Positions 1-8,990 are shown, counted from the first letter of the stretch. The stretch is DNA of 64,000 nucleotides from Bradyrhizobium sp. ISRA430 (GCF_029909975.1 NZ_CP094516.1:1798001-1862000); one strand, 5' to 3'. Notes: generated by a model not told the origin, from the letters alone. Numbers and translations are program-made.

Positions 1-175
1 AGATCGCGGTCGGGCCGATGCCCTTGGCGCGAGCCTCCTCGCTGAACTCGCGTTTCCAGGCCTCGAAGCCGGCCGGCGAGCTGCCGCATTGCGCGGCATC
101 GGCCACGGATATCAAAGAGAGGAGCAGCGCGGTGGCTCCGATCATCGCAGTCGCAACTGTCCTGCCCTTGCTCAT
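1..175 (-). CDS. Lytic murein transglycosylase, N-terminal part (cut by window edge)
   Basis: Only the first 58 codons are inside the window; the gene runs off the left edge. The start is the ATG at 175. Residues 1 to about 27 form a signal peptide with an alanine-rich hydrophobic core ending in VADAA. The mature part begins QCGSSPAGFEAWKREFSEEA and continues AKGIGPTAI, which resembles the opening of MltB-type soluble lytic transglycosylases that cleave peptidoglycan in the periplasm. The catalytic region is outside the window, so this rests on the N-terminal pattern only. Confidence 0.65.
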   Translation of the reverse strand, partial: MSKGRTVATAMIGATALLLSLISVADAAQCGSSPAGFEAWKREFSEEARAKGIGPTAI

Positions 176-301
176 TCCGCGGTCCTCTCTCTGGATGCGC
201 GACCGGCTCGCGCGGGCACATGATCCTACGTCACTTGCCATTGCTCAAGCCCTGCCGGGCGCAATCGGCGCCGGCTGGGCTCTTGACACCCCGGCAATCT
301 C

Positions 302-1111
302 CTAATTTCCGCCGTCGTCGTGGCCGAGCAGGAAATCCACCATGATGCTCTGGTGCTGCTGGTACATGTCAGTGCCGGTCGCGGTGACGCAGCCGCGCTT
401 GCGGGCTTCCGCGATGAAAGGCGAGACCTCGGGCTTGGTGATCACGCAGCCGCAATAGGCCGATGGCGCAAGCCGCGCGACATCGACCGGCAGCGGATCG
501 CCGTCTTTCATCCCGGCCGGCGTCGCATTGGCGACAAAATCGAAGCCGGCGGGATCCACTGTGCCGACCCGGGCGGGCGCCCTGCCGAGCCGGTTGAGCT
601 GATAGATCAGCGCGTCGCGGCGCCCCGGCTCGCTGTCGTGAATGGCGATCTCGCGGACGCCGGCTTCGACAAGCGCAAGAGCGATGGCCGATCCGGCGCC
701 GCCGGCGCCGACGAGCAGCGCCCGCATACCGCTGGGATCGATCCCCTTCGCCCGCGCGGCGCCGACGAAGCCGAGGCCGTCCACCATATCGCCATGCCAC
801 GCGCCGTCAGCGCGCCGGCGCATCAGGTTCACCGTACGCAGAAAATGCGCCCGCTCCGTCGCGCTCGCGCAGGCCTGGTAGCAGGCGAATTTGTGGGGAA
901 TCGTCACGACGATGCCGTCGAGATTCTTCAGCCGTGCTGCAACCAAGAGAAAGTCTGGCACATCGTTTGGCGTGACCTGAACAGGCACGAGAATGCCGTC
1001 ATGGCCGCGCGCGGCGAAGGCGGCCGTCACGCCCGCAGGCGAGCGCACCTGCGCGATCGGATCGCCGACGATGACATAGAGCCGTGTTGCGCCGCTGAGT
1101 GTCGGGATCAT
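302..1111 (-). CDS. Shikimate dehydrogenase family protein (AroE-like)
   Basis: A 269-residue NAD(P)-binding protein of the shikimate dehydrogenase family. The substrate domain has SPAGVTAAF near residues 24-32 and VTIPHK with the catalytic-type lysine at 74; the nucleotide-binding loop GAGGAG is at 135-140 and the C-terminal family motif GTDMYQQHQ is present. The usual NTDG motif reads MVDG (Asp111), so the true substrate may not be shikimate; quinate-like or other hydroxy acids are possible. I chose the ATG at 1111 because the upstream extension runs into the monooxygenase gene, whose stop lies only five bases away. The two genes probably form an operon. Confidence 0.8.
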   Translation of the reverse strand: MIPTLSGATRLYVIVGDPIAQVRSPAGVTAAFAARGHDGILVPVQVTPNDVPDFLLVAARLKNLDGIVVTIPHKFACYQACASATERAHFLRTVNLMRRRADGAWHGDMVDGLGFVGAARAKGIDPSGMRALLVGAGGAGSAIALALVEAGVREIAIHDSEPGRRDALIYQLNRLGRAPARVGTVDPAGFDFVANATPAGMKDGDPLPVDVARLAPSAYCGCVITKPEVSPFIAEARKRGCVTATGTDMYQQHQSIMVDFLLGHDDGGN

Positions 1112-1116
1112 GCCGT

Positions 1117-2973
1117 TCACGCCAGAGTCGGAGAGCTGCCTGCCCCGGCAGGCTCGTGGGTCAATTCCAGCCCATCCAGGCCGCCATCCGCGCGCCATCG
1201 TTTCAGCAGCCGCAGGAACGCCACCGGGCCGCGCCAATATTGGCTGTTTCTCGCCGCGATCGGATCGAACACGCCTTCATTGTTGTAATAACCCGGCGTG
1301 CATTCGGCGAGATAGGTCTGGCGGCCGAGCGCGGCCTTGACGACCTCGTCGACCCAGGCGTTCTCCGCGGCAAGCGTCGGCTCCAGGGTCCGGGCTTTGC
1401 GCTTGCGCGCTTCTGCGATCACATAGGCGATGTGGCGCGACTGCGCGTCGATGATGTGCGGGAAGTTGGCGCTCTGGCCCGCCTGGACCGTGACGATCAG
1501 GAAGCAATTGGGAAAGCCGCGGCTGTAGAAGCCATGCAGCGTCTTGACGCCATCTTGCCAGCGCTCGGTCAGGCTCGTGCCGCCGCGCCCATAGACCTCA
1601 AAGCCCATGCGGCGGGCGTAGTCGGTGCCGACCTCGAAGCCGCTGGCATAGATCAGGCAGTCGAGCTCATAGGCCTTGCCGTCGACGATGACGGCACTCT
1701 CGGTGATGCGCTCGACGCCCCTCCCCTTGGTGTCGACGAGGTGCACGTTGGAGCGGTTGAACGTGCCCAGATATTCGTCGTGGAAGCACGGTCGCTTGCA
1801 GAATGCCTTGTACCAGGGCTTTAGCGCCGCCGCGGTCGCCTCGTCCTTCACCACCGCATCGACGCGGGCGCGGATCTCCTCCATCTTGCGGTAGTCGGCC
1901 TGCTCGATCAGCTTCAGCGCCTCCTCCATCGAGGTCACCGGCTGCGGCTGGCGGCGCGGCGCCAGCAGGATCTCGCCGAGCAGGTCGGTCCAGCCGTCCT
2001 GCACCAGATCTTGCTCGAACGGCTCGCCGGAGATCACCGCGGTGAAATTGTCCATGCGCTCGCGCTGCCAGCCTGGTCTCAGGCTCTTTGTCCAGGTTTC
2101 GTCCGTCGGCCGGTCGTCGCGTATGCCGATCGCGGATGGCGTGCGCTGGAAAACGTAGAGCTCCTTCGCGGAACGGCCGAGATGCGGCACGCATTGCACT
2201 GCGGTCGCGCCGGTGCCAATGATGCCGACCCGCTTGTCGGCGAGCCCCGTGAGACCGCCTTCGGCATTGCCGCCGGTATAGGCATAGTCCCAACGGCTGG
2301 TATGGAAGCTGTGGCCCTTGAATGTCTGGATGCCGGGAATGCCCGGCAGCTTCGGCCGGCTCAGTGGGCCGCCTGCAAGAATGACGAAGCGCGCGCGGAT
2401 GCGATCGCCGCGATCGGTCTCGACCAGCCAGCGCGCCTCATCCTCCTGCCATGCCATCCGCGAGATGACGGTCTGGAACAGCGCGCGCTCGTAGAGGCCG
2501 AAGTGACGGCCGATGCGGCGCGAGTGCTCGTAGATCTCCGGTGCACGGGCATATTTGCGCACCGGCATGTAGCCGGTCTCCTCCAGCAGCGGCAGATAGA
2601 TGTAGCTCTCGGTATCGCAGGCCGCGCCCGGATAGCGATTCCAGTACCAGGTGCCGCCGAAGTCGGCGGCCTTTTCCACGATCCGGAAATCATCGATGCC
2701 GGCTTCGCGCAGGCGCGCGCCGCACAAGAGGCCGCCGAAGCCGCCGCCGACGATGAGCACTTCGGTCTGTTCGCTGACGGCCTCGCGCGCGAATGCGGCA
2801 TCGGCCCAGGGATCGTCGAGATAGCGTGCAAAGCCGCCGGTCACCTCGACATATTGCGCCTTGCCTTCAGTGCGCAGGCGAAGGTCGCGCTCGTCGCGAT
2901 AGCGCGCGCGCAGGGCTGCAATGTCGATTGTAGACGCGCCGGCTGCGTCGATCTTGTGTTTTTCCGCTGACAT
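1117..2973 (-). CDS. Flavin-containing monooxygenase of the Baeyer-Villiger type
   Basis: A 618-residue FAD/NADPH monooxygenase. An N-terminal extension of about 70 residues precedes the FAD Rossmann loop GGGFGG (76-81). The block GGTWYWNRYPGAACD (106-120) and the sequence FKGHSFHTSRWD (218-229) match the type I Baeyer-Villiger fingerprint FxGxxxHxxxW[P/D]. A second Rossmann loop GTGATAVQ for NADPH follows near 255. The family turns ketones into esters or lactones with O2 and NADPH; extended members of this size often act on bulky or cyclic ketones. It is transcribed with the AroE-like gene and divergently from an acyl-CoA ligase, suggesting breakdown of a ketone to an acid. The substrate is unknown. 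Confidence 0.85.
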   Translation of the reverse strand: MSAEKHKIDAAGASTIDIAALRARYRDERDLRLRTEGKAQYVEVTGGFARYLDDPWADAAFAREAVSEQTEVLIVGGGFGGLLCGARLREAGIDDFRIVEKAADFGGTWYWNRYPGAACDTESYIYLPLLEETGYMPVRKYARAPEIYEHSRRIGRHFGLYERALFQTVISRMAWQEDEARWLVETDRGDRIRARFVILAGGPLSRPKLPGIPGIQTFKGHSFHTSRWDYAYTGGNAEGGLTGLADKRVGIIGTGATAVQCVPHLGRSAKELYVFQRTPSAIGIRDDRPTDETWTKSLRPGWQRERMDNFTAVISGEPFEQDLVQDGWTDLLGEILLAPRRQPQPVTSMEEALKLIEQADYRKMEEIRARVDAVVKDEATAAALKPWYKAFCKRPCFHDEYLGTFNRSNVHLVDTKGRGVERITESAVIVDGKAYELDCLIYASGFEVGTDYARRMGFEVYGRGGTSLTERWQDGVKTLHGFYSRGFPNCFLIVTVQAGQSANFPHIIDAQSRHIAYVIAEARKRKARTLEPTLAAENAWVDEVVKAALGRQTYLAECTPGYYNNEGVFDPIAARNSQYWRGPVAFLRLLKRWRADGGLDGLELTHEPAGAGSSPTLA

Positions 2974-3045
2974 CCATTTCCCTCCACGGCGCGCTGCTTC
3001 GCCGGCAGCTCACATCAATTAGCCCTGAAAAAGTGACGCATGCAA

Positions 3046-3080
3046 TCACGCCGCTCGCTTTTTGCGTGAACGCGGCGTGA
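3046..3080. promoter_or_regulatory. Inverted repeat in the divergent promoter region
   Basis: TCACGCCGC (3046-3054) and GCGGCGTGA (3072-3080) are perfect 9-base inverted arms with a 17-base loop. They lie in the 174-base gap between the divergently transcribed monooxygenase (start 2973) and acyl-CoA ligase (start 3148). The placement suggests an operator for a regulator encoded elsewhere. A weak hairpin is the alternative. Confidence 0.4.
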
Positions 3081-3147
3081 CCTTCCGCTAGCTTGCACGC
3101 AAATCAATGCGCGCGCCGAGCAACGACGTGGCGATCCGGAGGAGACA

Positions 3148-4773
3148 ATGCAGGGATTGATGATGGACATGCCGCTCCTGATCAGCGGCCTGATCCAGTA
3201 TGCGGCCGACTATCACGGCGAAGCGGAGATCGTCGCGCGCGAGATCGAGGGTGACATCCACCGCTACACCTATGCGGACGCCCATCCGCGCATCAAGCGC
3301 ATGGCGCTGGCGTTGAAGCGGCTCGGCATGACGCCCGGCGACCGCGTCGGCACACTCGCCTGGAATACCCATCGCCATTTCGAGATGTTCTATGCCGCGC
3401 CGGGCATGGGCTATGTGCTGCACACCGTCAATCCCCGGCTGTTTCCGGAACAGCTCGTCTACATCATCAACCATGCCGAAGACCGCCTGCTGTTCATCGA
3501 TCGCGCCACGTTGCCGATCGTCGAGGCGATCGCGCCGCAGCTCAAGACGATCGAGGCCTACGTCGTGATGTCCTCGCGCGAGCGGATGCCGGAGACGAAG
3601 CTTTCAAACGTGCATTGCTACGAGGACATTCTGCAAAAGGAGAGCGAGGACGGCTTCGCCTGGCCGCTGTTCGATGAGAAGTCGGCTTCCACCATCTGCT
3701 ACACCTCAGGCACGACGGGGAATCCCAAGGGCGTGATCTATTCGCACCGCGCGGCGATTTTGCAAACCATGACTTGCTGCAACTTCGACTTCCTGCCGGG
3801 ACATGTCGAAGGCGTGCGCGAGGTGATGATGCCGATGGCGCCCCTCTTCCATGGCAACGGCTGGAACATGCCGTTCACCGCGCCCTATACCGGCTCCAAG
3901 CTGGTGCTGCCCGGCCGCAACTACGAGCCCGACAAGCTCTATGAGCTGCTCGAAGGCGAGAAGGTGACGCTGTCGGCGGGCGTGCCGAGCTTCTGGCTGA
4001 TCCTGCTCGACTGGCTGGGCCGCACCGGCAACAAGTTCTCGAACTTGCGCGCAACGCTGTCGTCAGGCTCGGCGCCGCCGCGCGCCATGGTCGAGAAGCT
4101 CAAGCGCGAATACAATGTCGACTACATCCAGGCCTGGGGCATGACCGAGGCCCTGGGCTGCTCGATGCCGGGCTTGCGGCCCGGCTCGGAGCACCTCAGC
4201 GACAAGGAGAAGTTCGACCGGCGCGTGGTGTCGGGGCGCGCCTGCTTCGGCACCGCTTTGCGCATTGTCGATGACGCCGGCAACGAGCTGCCGCGCGACG
4301 GCAAGACCGTCGGCCATTTGCGCGCCCGCGGACCGTGGGTCGCCTCCGGCTACATGAAGCTCGACGAAGGCCTCGACCGTGACGGCTGGCTGATCACCGG
4401 CGACATGGCCGTGATCGACGCCCAGGGCCATGTCACGCTGACCGACCGCTCCAAGGACGTGATCAAATCGGGCGGCGAATGGATCTCCTCGATCCAGCTC
4501 GAGGACATCGCGCTGTCCCATCCCGAGGTGCTGCAAGCCGCCGTGGTCGCGATCGCGCACGAGAAATGGCAGGAACGCCCCCTGCTCCTTGTCGTCCGCA
4601 AGAAGGGATCGACACTCGACGGCCAGACGCTGCTCGCTCACTTGCGCCCGAAGGTCGCGAGCTGGTGGATGCCGGACGCGGTCGAATTCCTGGACGAATT
4701 CCCGATGACCGGCACTGGCAAGGTGCTCAAATCGGCGCTGCGCGAGAGGTTCAGGGAGTATCGCATCGCATAG
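3148..4773 (+). CDS. Fatty acyl-CoA synthetase (AMP-forming, AlkK-like)
   Basis: A 541-residue adenylate-forming ligase joining a carboxylic acid to CoA using ATP. The P-loop ICYTSGTTGNPKGVIYSH lies at 183-200, the adenine-binding block AWGMTEALG follows in the middle, GWLITGD marks the hinge region, and the conserved C-terminal lysine motif TGTGKVLKSALRE is near the end. Length and motifs fit medium-chain ligases of the AlkK type. The start has a strong ribosome-binding site (GGAGGAGACA before ATG). It is followed by GH172 and acyl-CoA dehydrogenase genes on the same strand, so the acyl-CoA made here could enter beta-oxidation. Confidence 0.88.
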   Translation: MQGLMMDMPLLISGLIQYAADYHGEAEIVAREIEGDIHRYTYADAHPRIKRMALALKRLGMTPGDRVGTLAWNTHRHFEMFYAAPGMGYVLHTVNPRLFPEQLVYIINHAEDRLLFIDRATLPIVEAIAPQLKTIEAYVVMSSRERMPETKLSNVHCYEDILQKESEDGFAWPLFDEKSASTICYTSGTTGNPKGVIYSHRAAILQTMTCCNFDFLPGHVEGVREVMMPMAPLFHGNGWNMPFTAPYTGSKLVLPGRNYEPDKLYELLEGEKVTLSAGVPSFWLILLDWLGRTGNKFSNLRATLSSGSAPPRAMVEKLKREYNVDYIQAWGMTEALGCSMPGLRPGSEHLSDKEKFDRRVVSGRACFGTALRIVDDAGNELPRDGKTVGHLRARGPWVASGYMKLDEGLDRDGWLITGDMAVIDAQGHVTLTDRSKDVIKSGGEWISSIQLEDIALSHPEVLQAAVVAIAHEKWQERPLLLVVRKKGSTLDGQTLLAHLRPKVASWWMPDAVEFLDEFPMTGTGKVLKSALRERFREYRIA

Positions 4774-4880
4774 CCCGTGACGCCCAGCGCAGGGCGCCCT
4801 CTCGTGCACGACCGTCTTCATCTTTTGGTAGATTCGCCGGCGGTATATCGGGGCATAGCCAACGCTGGATCGAGGACACC

Positions 4881-5999
4881 ATGGCGTTTTCCGGACTGGG
4901 CCTGCATCTCGGCAATCTGTCGCGCCTGTCGCATGCGCTGACGCGCTCGATCAGCCCAGAGAATTTCACCGGCGACAAGGGCAAGGGCGGCATGTCCCTC
5001 GACGGCCCGGCGGCCCGTCAGGCGCGCGATCTCGGCCAAGGCTGGAAGGTCTCGCCCTATGTCGTCATCGAGCCCGGCGCGACCTTCACGCTTGCGGAGA
5101 TCCAGGGCCAGGGCGCGATCCAGCAGATCTGGATGACGTTGGCGCGCGGACGGCTCCGCCATTCGATCCTGCGGATCTACTGGGACGATCAGGAGCAGCC
5201 CAGCGTCGAATGCCCGGCCGGCGATTTCTTCGCCTGCGGATGGGAGGAGTTCGCACAGGTGTCCTCGCTCGCGGTCTGCGTCAATCCCGGCCGTGCGTTC
5301 AACTGCTACTGGGAGATGCCGTTCCGCAAGCGCGCGCGGCTTACGCTCGAGAACCGCAGCGAGGAGCGGCTCACCATCTATTACCAGATCAACTACACGC
5401 TGACCGACGTGCCCGAGGACTGCGCCTATTTCCATGCGCAATTCCGCCGCACCAATCCGCTGCCCTACAAGCACGTCCATACGCTGCTCGATGGCGTCGT
5501 AGGCCACGGCCACTATGTCGGCACCTACATGGCCTGGGGCGTGCACAACAACGGCTGGTGGGGCGAAGGCGAAATCAAATTCTTCATCGATGGTGACGGC
5601 GAATTCCCGACGATCTGCGGCACCGGCACCGAGGATTATTTCTGCGGCGCCTACAATTTCGATCCCTATGTCGCCCACTCCGGCCAAGGCCCGGCGCAGC
5701 AGTCGCACTACCAGGAATTCACCACGCCCTATGCGGGCCTGCCGCAGGTGATCCGCCCCGATGGCGTCTACAAATCGCAGCAGCGGTTCGGCCTATATCG
5801 CTGGCACATCCCGGATCCCATCCGCTTCCGCGCCGATCTGCGCGTGACCATCCAGGCGCTGGGCTGGCTTCCCGGCGTCAAGGAGCCGAAATATCGTCCG
5901 TTGCAGGACGACATCGCCTCGGTCGCATTCTGGTACCAGACGCTGCCGACGGCGCCGTTCGCGAAACTGCCCGATCCGGACTACCTCGAAATCGGCTAG
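4881..5999 (+). CDS. GH172 / DUF2961 family protein
   Basis: A 372-residue protein of the DUF2961 family, now glycoside hydrolase family 172, whose studied members act on fructofuranose or arabinofuranose linkages. The family hallmark CGTGTEDYF sits in the second half, and aromatic-rich blocks (GVHNNGWWGEGEIKFF; SGQGPAQQSHYQEF) fit the double beta-jelly-roll fold. No signal peptide is visible, so it appears cytoplasmic. I chose ATG 4881, preceded by GAGG and matching the family N-terminus. It sits oddly between an acyl-CoA ligase and an acyl-CoA dehydrogenase, with no other sugar gene nearby; its role there is unknown. Confidence 0.82.
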   Translation: MAFSGLGLHLGNLSRLSHALTRSISPENFTGDKGKGGMSLDGPAARQARDLGQGWKVSPYVVIEPGATFTLAEIQGQGAIQQIWMTLARGRLRHSILRIYWDDQEQPSVECPAGDFFACGWEEFAQVSSLAVCVNPGRAFNCYWEMPFRKRARLTLENRSEERLTIYYQINYTLTDVPEDCAYFHAQFRRTNPLPYKHVHTLLDGVVGHGHYVGTYMAWGVHNNGWWGEGEIKFFIDGDGEFPTICGTGTEDYFCGAYNFDPYVAHSGQGPAQQSHYQEFTTPYAGLPQVIRPDGVYKSQQRFGLYRWHIPDPIRFRADLRVTIQALGWLPGVKEPKYRPLQDDIASVAFWYQTLPTAPFAKLPDPDYLEIG

Positions 6000-6029
6000 A
6001 TCGCCCTTCATCGATCAAGGAGACCAAAG

Positions 6030-7241
6030 ATGCTCTATCCGATGTCGCCCAAAGTCGTCGAGCTCAAGCGCAAACTGGAGAGCTTCATGGACCGGCACAT
6101 CTACCCAAACGAGGAGCGCTTCTATCGCGAGGCGGAAGAGCTCGGGCCATGGAAGGTCTACCCCGTCGTCGAAGAGCTGAAGCCGCTCGCGCGCGCCGAA
6201 GGCCTTTGGAACCTGTTCCTGCCGGACTCCGGTCACGGCGCCGGTCTCACCAATCTCGAATACGCACCGCTCTGCGAGGTCATGGGCCGCTCGCACCTCG
6301 CGCCCGAAGTGTTCAACTGTTCGGCGCCCGACACCGGCAACATGGAGGTGCTGGAGCGCTACGGCACGGAGAAGGACAAGGAGCGTTGGCTTAAGCCGCT
6401 GCTCGCCGGTGAAATCCGCTCCTGCTTCGCCATGACCGAGCCCGCGGTCGCATCATCCGATGCGACCAACATCGAGAGCTCGATCGTGCGCGACGGCGAC
6501 CACTACGTCATCAACGGCCGCAAATGGTACACCACCAATGCGACGGACCCGCGCTGCAAGATCTGCATCTTCATGGGCAAGACCGATCCGGACAATCCGG
6601 ACCGCCACAAGCAGCAATCCATGATCCTGGTGCCGATGGACACGCCGGGCATCGAGGTCAAACGCCCCCTCCCCGTATTCGGCTTCTATGGCGTGCCCGA
6701 CCGCGCCTCGGAAGTGGTCTTCACAAACGTGCGCGTGCCGAAGGAAAACATGCTGCTCGGCGAAGGCCGCGGCTTCGAGATCGCGCAGGGCCGCCTCGGG
6801 CCCGGCCGCATCCACCACTGCATGCGGCTGATCGGCCTTGCCGAACGCACGCTGGAGAAGATGTGCCGGCGCACGCGCAGCCGCGTCGCCTTCGGCAAGC
6901 CGGTCTCGGAGCAAACCGTGACGCAGGAACGCATCGCCGAGGCCCGCATCATGATCGAGCAGGCGCGGCTGCTGACGCTCAATGCGGCCTCCGCGATGGA
7001 CACCGTCGGCAACAAGGTGGCGAGGACCGAGATCGCGATGATCAAGGTCGCCGTGCCCAACATGGCCTGCCAAATCATCGACTGGGCGATCCAGGCCCAT
7101 GGCGGCGGCGGCACGTCGAACGATTTTGGGCTGACGCAGGCCTATGCCACCGCGCGTTTGCTCCGCCTCGCCGACGGGCCGGACGAGGTTCACAGGAACC
7201 AGATCGCGCGGTTGGAGCTGAAGAAATACTCGAATGCCTGA
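6030..7241 (+). CDS. Acyl-CoA dehydrogenase (ACAD11-like)
   Basis: A 403-residue FAD enzyme that introduces a 2,3-double bond into acyl-CoA. The sequence [16 protein letters not shown] is the flavin/substrate motif, [10 protein letters not shown] follows, and the C-terminal block [18 protein letters not shown] is characteristic of the ACAD10/11-like branch rather than short-chain FadE types. A clear AAGGAG lies seven bases before ATG 6030. The upstream acyl-CoA ligase gives a plausible substrate source. The electron acceptor would be ETF, which is not encoded in this window. Confidence 0.9.
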   Translation: MLYPMSPKVVELKRKLESFMDRHIYPNEERFYREAEELGPWKVYPVVEELKPLARAEGLWNLFLPDSGHGAGLTNLEYAPLCEVMGRSHLAPEVFNCSAPDTGNMEVLERYGTEKDKERWLKPLLAGEIRSCFAMTEPAVASSDATNIESSIVRDGDHYVINGRKWYTTNATDPRCKICIFMGKTDPDNPDRHKQQSMILVPMDTPGIEVKRPLPVFGFYGVPDRASEVVFTNVRVPKENMLLGEGRGFEIAQGRLGPGRIHHCMRLIGLAERTLEKMCRRTRSRVAFGKPVSEQTVTQERIAEARIMIEQARLLTLNAASAMDTVGNKVARTEIAMIKVAVPNMACQIIDWAIQAHGGGGTSNDFGLTQAYATARLLRLADGPDEVHRNQIARLELKKYSNA

Positions 7242-7291
7242 GTAAGCGCTGGCTTCGGCAGACGCCCAAGCCGACGCGCTGGGATGGTGAC

Positions 7292-7402
7292 CTAATCGAA
7301 GCTCGGCGGCTCCTGCTCATCGATGGATGCCGGCACATCCTGTTTCGACATTGCATCGAGCATCGCTTCGAAAATTATGATCGGCAGGTAAAACATAAGC
7401 AT
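7292..7402 (-). CDS. Candidate 36-residue small membrane protein
   Basis: A short frame encoding a hydrophobic N-terminus (MLMFYLPIIIFEAMLDAM) followed by an acidic tail. A perfect AGGAGG lies nine bases before the ATG at 7402, the strongest argument that it is translated. The N-terminus could form one short membrane segment. No family is recognised. The frame is too short for coding statistics, so chance cannot be excluded. Confidence 0.5.
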   Translation of the reverse strand: MLMFYLPIIIFEAMLDAMSKQDVPASIDEQEPPSFD

Positions 7403-7527
7403 GATCGTATTCCTCCTGCTGTGACAACCTCGGCTTGCAGCGCCGAGTTCCTCAAATTGAGACCCGCCGGTCTTGGAACATTCTCGTCATTTACCGGACT
7501 ACCGACGAGAACGAGCCACAGCGAGTA

Positions 7528-7608
7528 TCAGGAACGCATCGCGTCAATCGCATGGGCGATCAAAACCACTGCGCTCGCGGCAATGAGAAACACAAACAAC
7601 CAACTCAC
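7528..7608 (-). CDS. Candidate 26-residue single-span peptide
   Basis: Starting from GTG at 7608 with GGAGG five bases upstream, the frame reads MSWLFVFLIAASAVVLIAHA and then IDAMRS before the stop. This is a single hydrophobic segment with a short charged tail. No family is recognised. It lies between two other tiny hydrophobic frames on the same strand. Confidence 0.4.
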   Translation of the reverse strand: MSWLFVFLIAASAVVLIAHAIDAMRS

Positions 7609-7729
7609 GTCCGCCTCCAATGCCGGAAGTGAACGCGCTCATCCATGCACAGTCAAAAACCATCGGACTGGAACCGCGATTCAGCGGCTCGCTGATGCTT
7701 CGCAGCAACAACTGCATCCGCTGTCGGTC

Positions 7730-7801
7730 CTATCGGCAGAATGCCAAAAGGAGCAACGCGCCGACCACGCAGGCTGCGAGGACTAAAAACCAAACGCCCA
7801 A
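7730..7801 (-). CDS. Candidate 23-residue hydrophobic peptide
   Basis: A TTG start at 7801 follows GGGGGAG at a five-base spacing. The peptide GVWFLVLAACVVGALLLLAF after the start residue is a typical membrane span ending in CR. The non-ATG start and very short length make it the weakest of the three candidates. The inverted repeat 7814-7829 is just upstream. Confidence 0.3.
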   Translation of the reverse strand: MGVWFLVLAACVVGALLLLAFCR

Positions 7802-7920
7802 TACAGCTCCCCCGACTCACAGGTGAGTCAGGATTAGCCCCGCCGTTTGGCATTGAAACGTTGGATGCCAGTTTTTCCCCAAGCCAGACGCGGCCCATCT
7901 GCTATCGCTGCGCAGTCGCG

Positions 7921-8787
7921 TTAATCCAATACCTCTACCGTCGCCGAGCGGCCGGCGACGAGCGACAAGTTGCCCGGGACATTATCCAGCGCGATGCGCA
8001 CGGGGACACGCTGGGCGAGACGTACCCAACTGAACGTCGGGTTGACGTTGGCGAGCAGGCTCGCGCCTTCGGCGCGGTCGCGGTCCTCGATGCCGGCGGC
8101 GATGCTCTCGACATGGCCGGTGAGCGTGACCTTCTCGCCCATCAGGCGGATCTGCGCCTTGTCGCCGACGCGGATGCGCGCGAGCTTGGTCTCCTCGAAA
8201 TAGCCTTCGACATGAAGCGTGTCGGTGTCGACCAGCGCCATCACGCCCTTGCCGGCCGTGACGTAAGCCCCCGGCCTCAGGTCCATATTGGTGATCACGC
8301 CGTTGACGGAGGCGCGGACCTCGCTGCGATCGAGATTGAGCTGAGCGACGGCGCGGTCGGCGACGGCCTGATCGAACGCCGCCTTGGCCTGGAGCTGCGT
8401 GGCCAGCACCTGCTCCTGCTTCTGTTGCGACACCGCATCGGTCGTCAGCGCGCTGTAGCGCTTCAGGTCGGCGTTGGCCTGATCGAGAGTCGCCTGATGA
8501 CCGGCGACCGCAGCGCCCGCCTGTCGCAAAGCCAGCGCGAAACGCTCGCGATCGATCCGGAACAGGACGTCGCCGCGGCGGACCTTCTGGTTGTCCTTGA
8601 CCAGCACCTCCGTGACGAAGCCGGATACGTCCGGCGCGACCTGGACCACGTCGGCGCGCACGCGGCCGTCGCGCGTCCAGGGCGATTCCATGTAATAGAC
8701 CCAAAGCTCGCGGCCGACGGCGAGCGCCGCGATGACGACAATCACGGTCAGCGCGAGGCGGCCGAGCCAGCCAAGATTCCCTTTCAT
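7921..8787 (-). CDS. Efflux pump periplasmic adaptor (AaeA-like, HlyD family)
   Basis: A 288-residue membrane-fusion protein. Residues about 10-30 form one membrane span; MESPWTRDGRVRADVVQVAP then matches the AaeA-type start of the biotinyl-lipoyl-like domain, followed by a coiled-coil hairpin and a beta-barrel domain. Such adaptors join an inner-membrane pump to an outer-membrane channel. The ATG overlaps the stop of the DUF1656 gene by four bases, and the FUSC pump gene is directly upstream, so this is the last gene of the marR-aaeB-aaeX-aaeA-like operon. The family exports hydroxylated aromatic acids; the substrate here is inferred only. Confidence 0.87.
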   Translation of the reverse strand: MKGNLGWLGRLALTVIVVIAALAVGRELWVYYMESPWTRDGRVRADVVQVAPDVSGFVTEVLVKDNQKVRRGDVLFRIDRERFALALRQAGAAVAGHQATLDQANADLKRYSALTTDAVSQQKQEQVLATQLQAKAAFDQAVADRAVAQLNLDRSEVRASVNGVITNMDLRPGAYVTAGKGVMALVDTDTLHVEGYFEETKLARIRVGDKAQIRLMGEKVTLTGHVESIAAGIEDRDRAEGASLLANVNPTFSWVRLAQRVPVRIALDNVPGNLSLVAGRSATVEVLD

Positions 8788-8990
8788 GCGAGATACTCCG
8801 AGAGATAGACGACGCCGCCGAGCAGGCAGACGAACAGCGCGAAATCAAACAGCGCGCGATGCCAGACCAGCCGATAGAGGTCGAAGCGCTGCATGAGCCG
8901 GCGAAGCAAGGCGCTCAGCACATAGGCGATGATGATCCACACCAGCAGCGCGGGCACGAGCACACCGTAGATGTCAATCTGATATCTCAT
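8784..8990 (-). CDS. DUF1656 small membrane protein (AaeX-like)
   Basis: A 68-residue protein with two hydrophobic segments (about 7-27 and 47-65). Its start MRYQIDIYGVLVPALLVWII is typical of DUF1656/AaeX proteins, which nearly always sit between a FUSC pump and an HlyD adaptor. It overlaps both neighbours by four bases, showing tight translational coupling. Its exact role in the pump is not established. Confidence 0.85.
   Translation of the reverse strand: MRYQIDIYGVLVPALLVWIIIAYVLSALLRRLMQRFDLYRLVWHRALFDFALFVCLLGGVVYLSEYLA

Larger units (their letters stand above)
7242..7920. other. Gap without a normal-sized gene
   Basis: This 679-base stretch between two convergent units holds no normal-sized gene. 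It contains three very short minus-strand reading frames with ribosome-binding sites (listed separately) and an inverted repeat GACTCAC-AG-GTGAGTC at 7814-7829. Base composition is less GC-rich than in the neighbouring genes. Confidence 0.6.

Noticed and set aside
7814..7829. The palindrome GACTCAC-AG-GTGAGTC as an operator
   Set aside because: It lies downstream of the aaeA-like gene and no promoter or second copy was seen; it may be part of a terminator.
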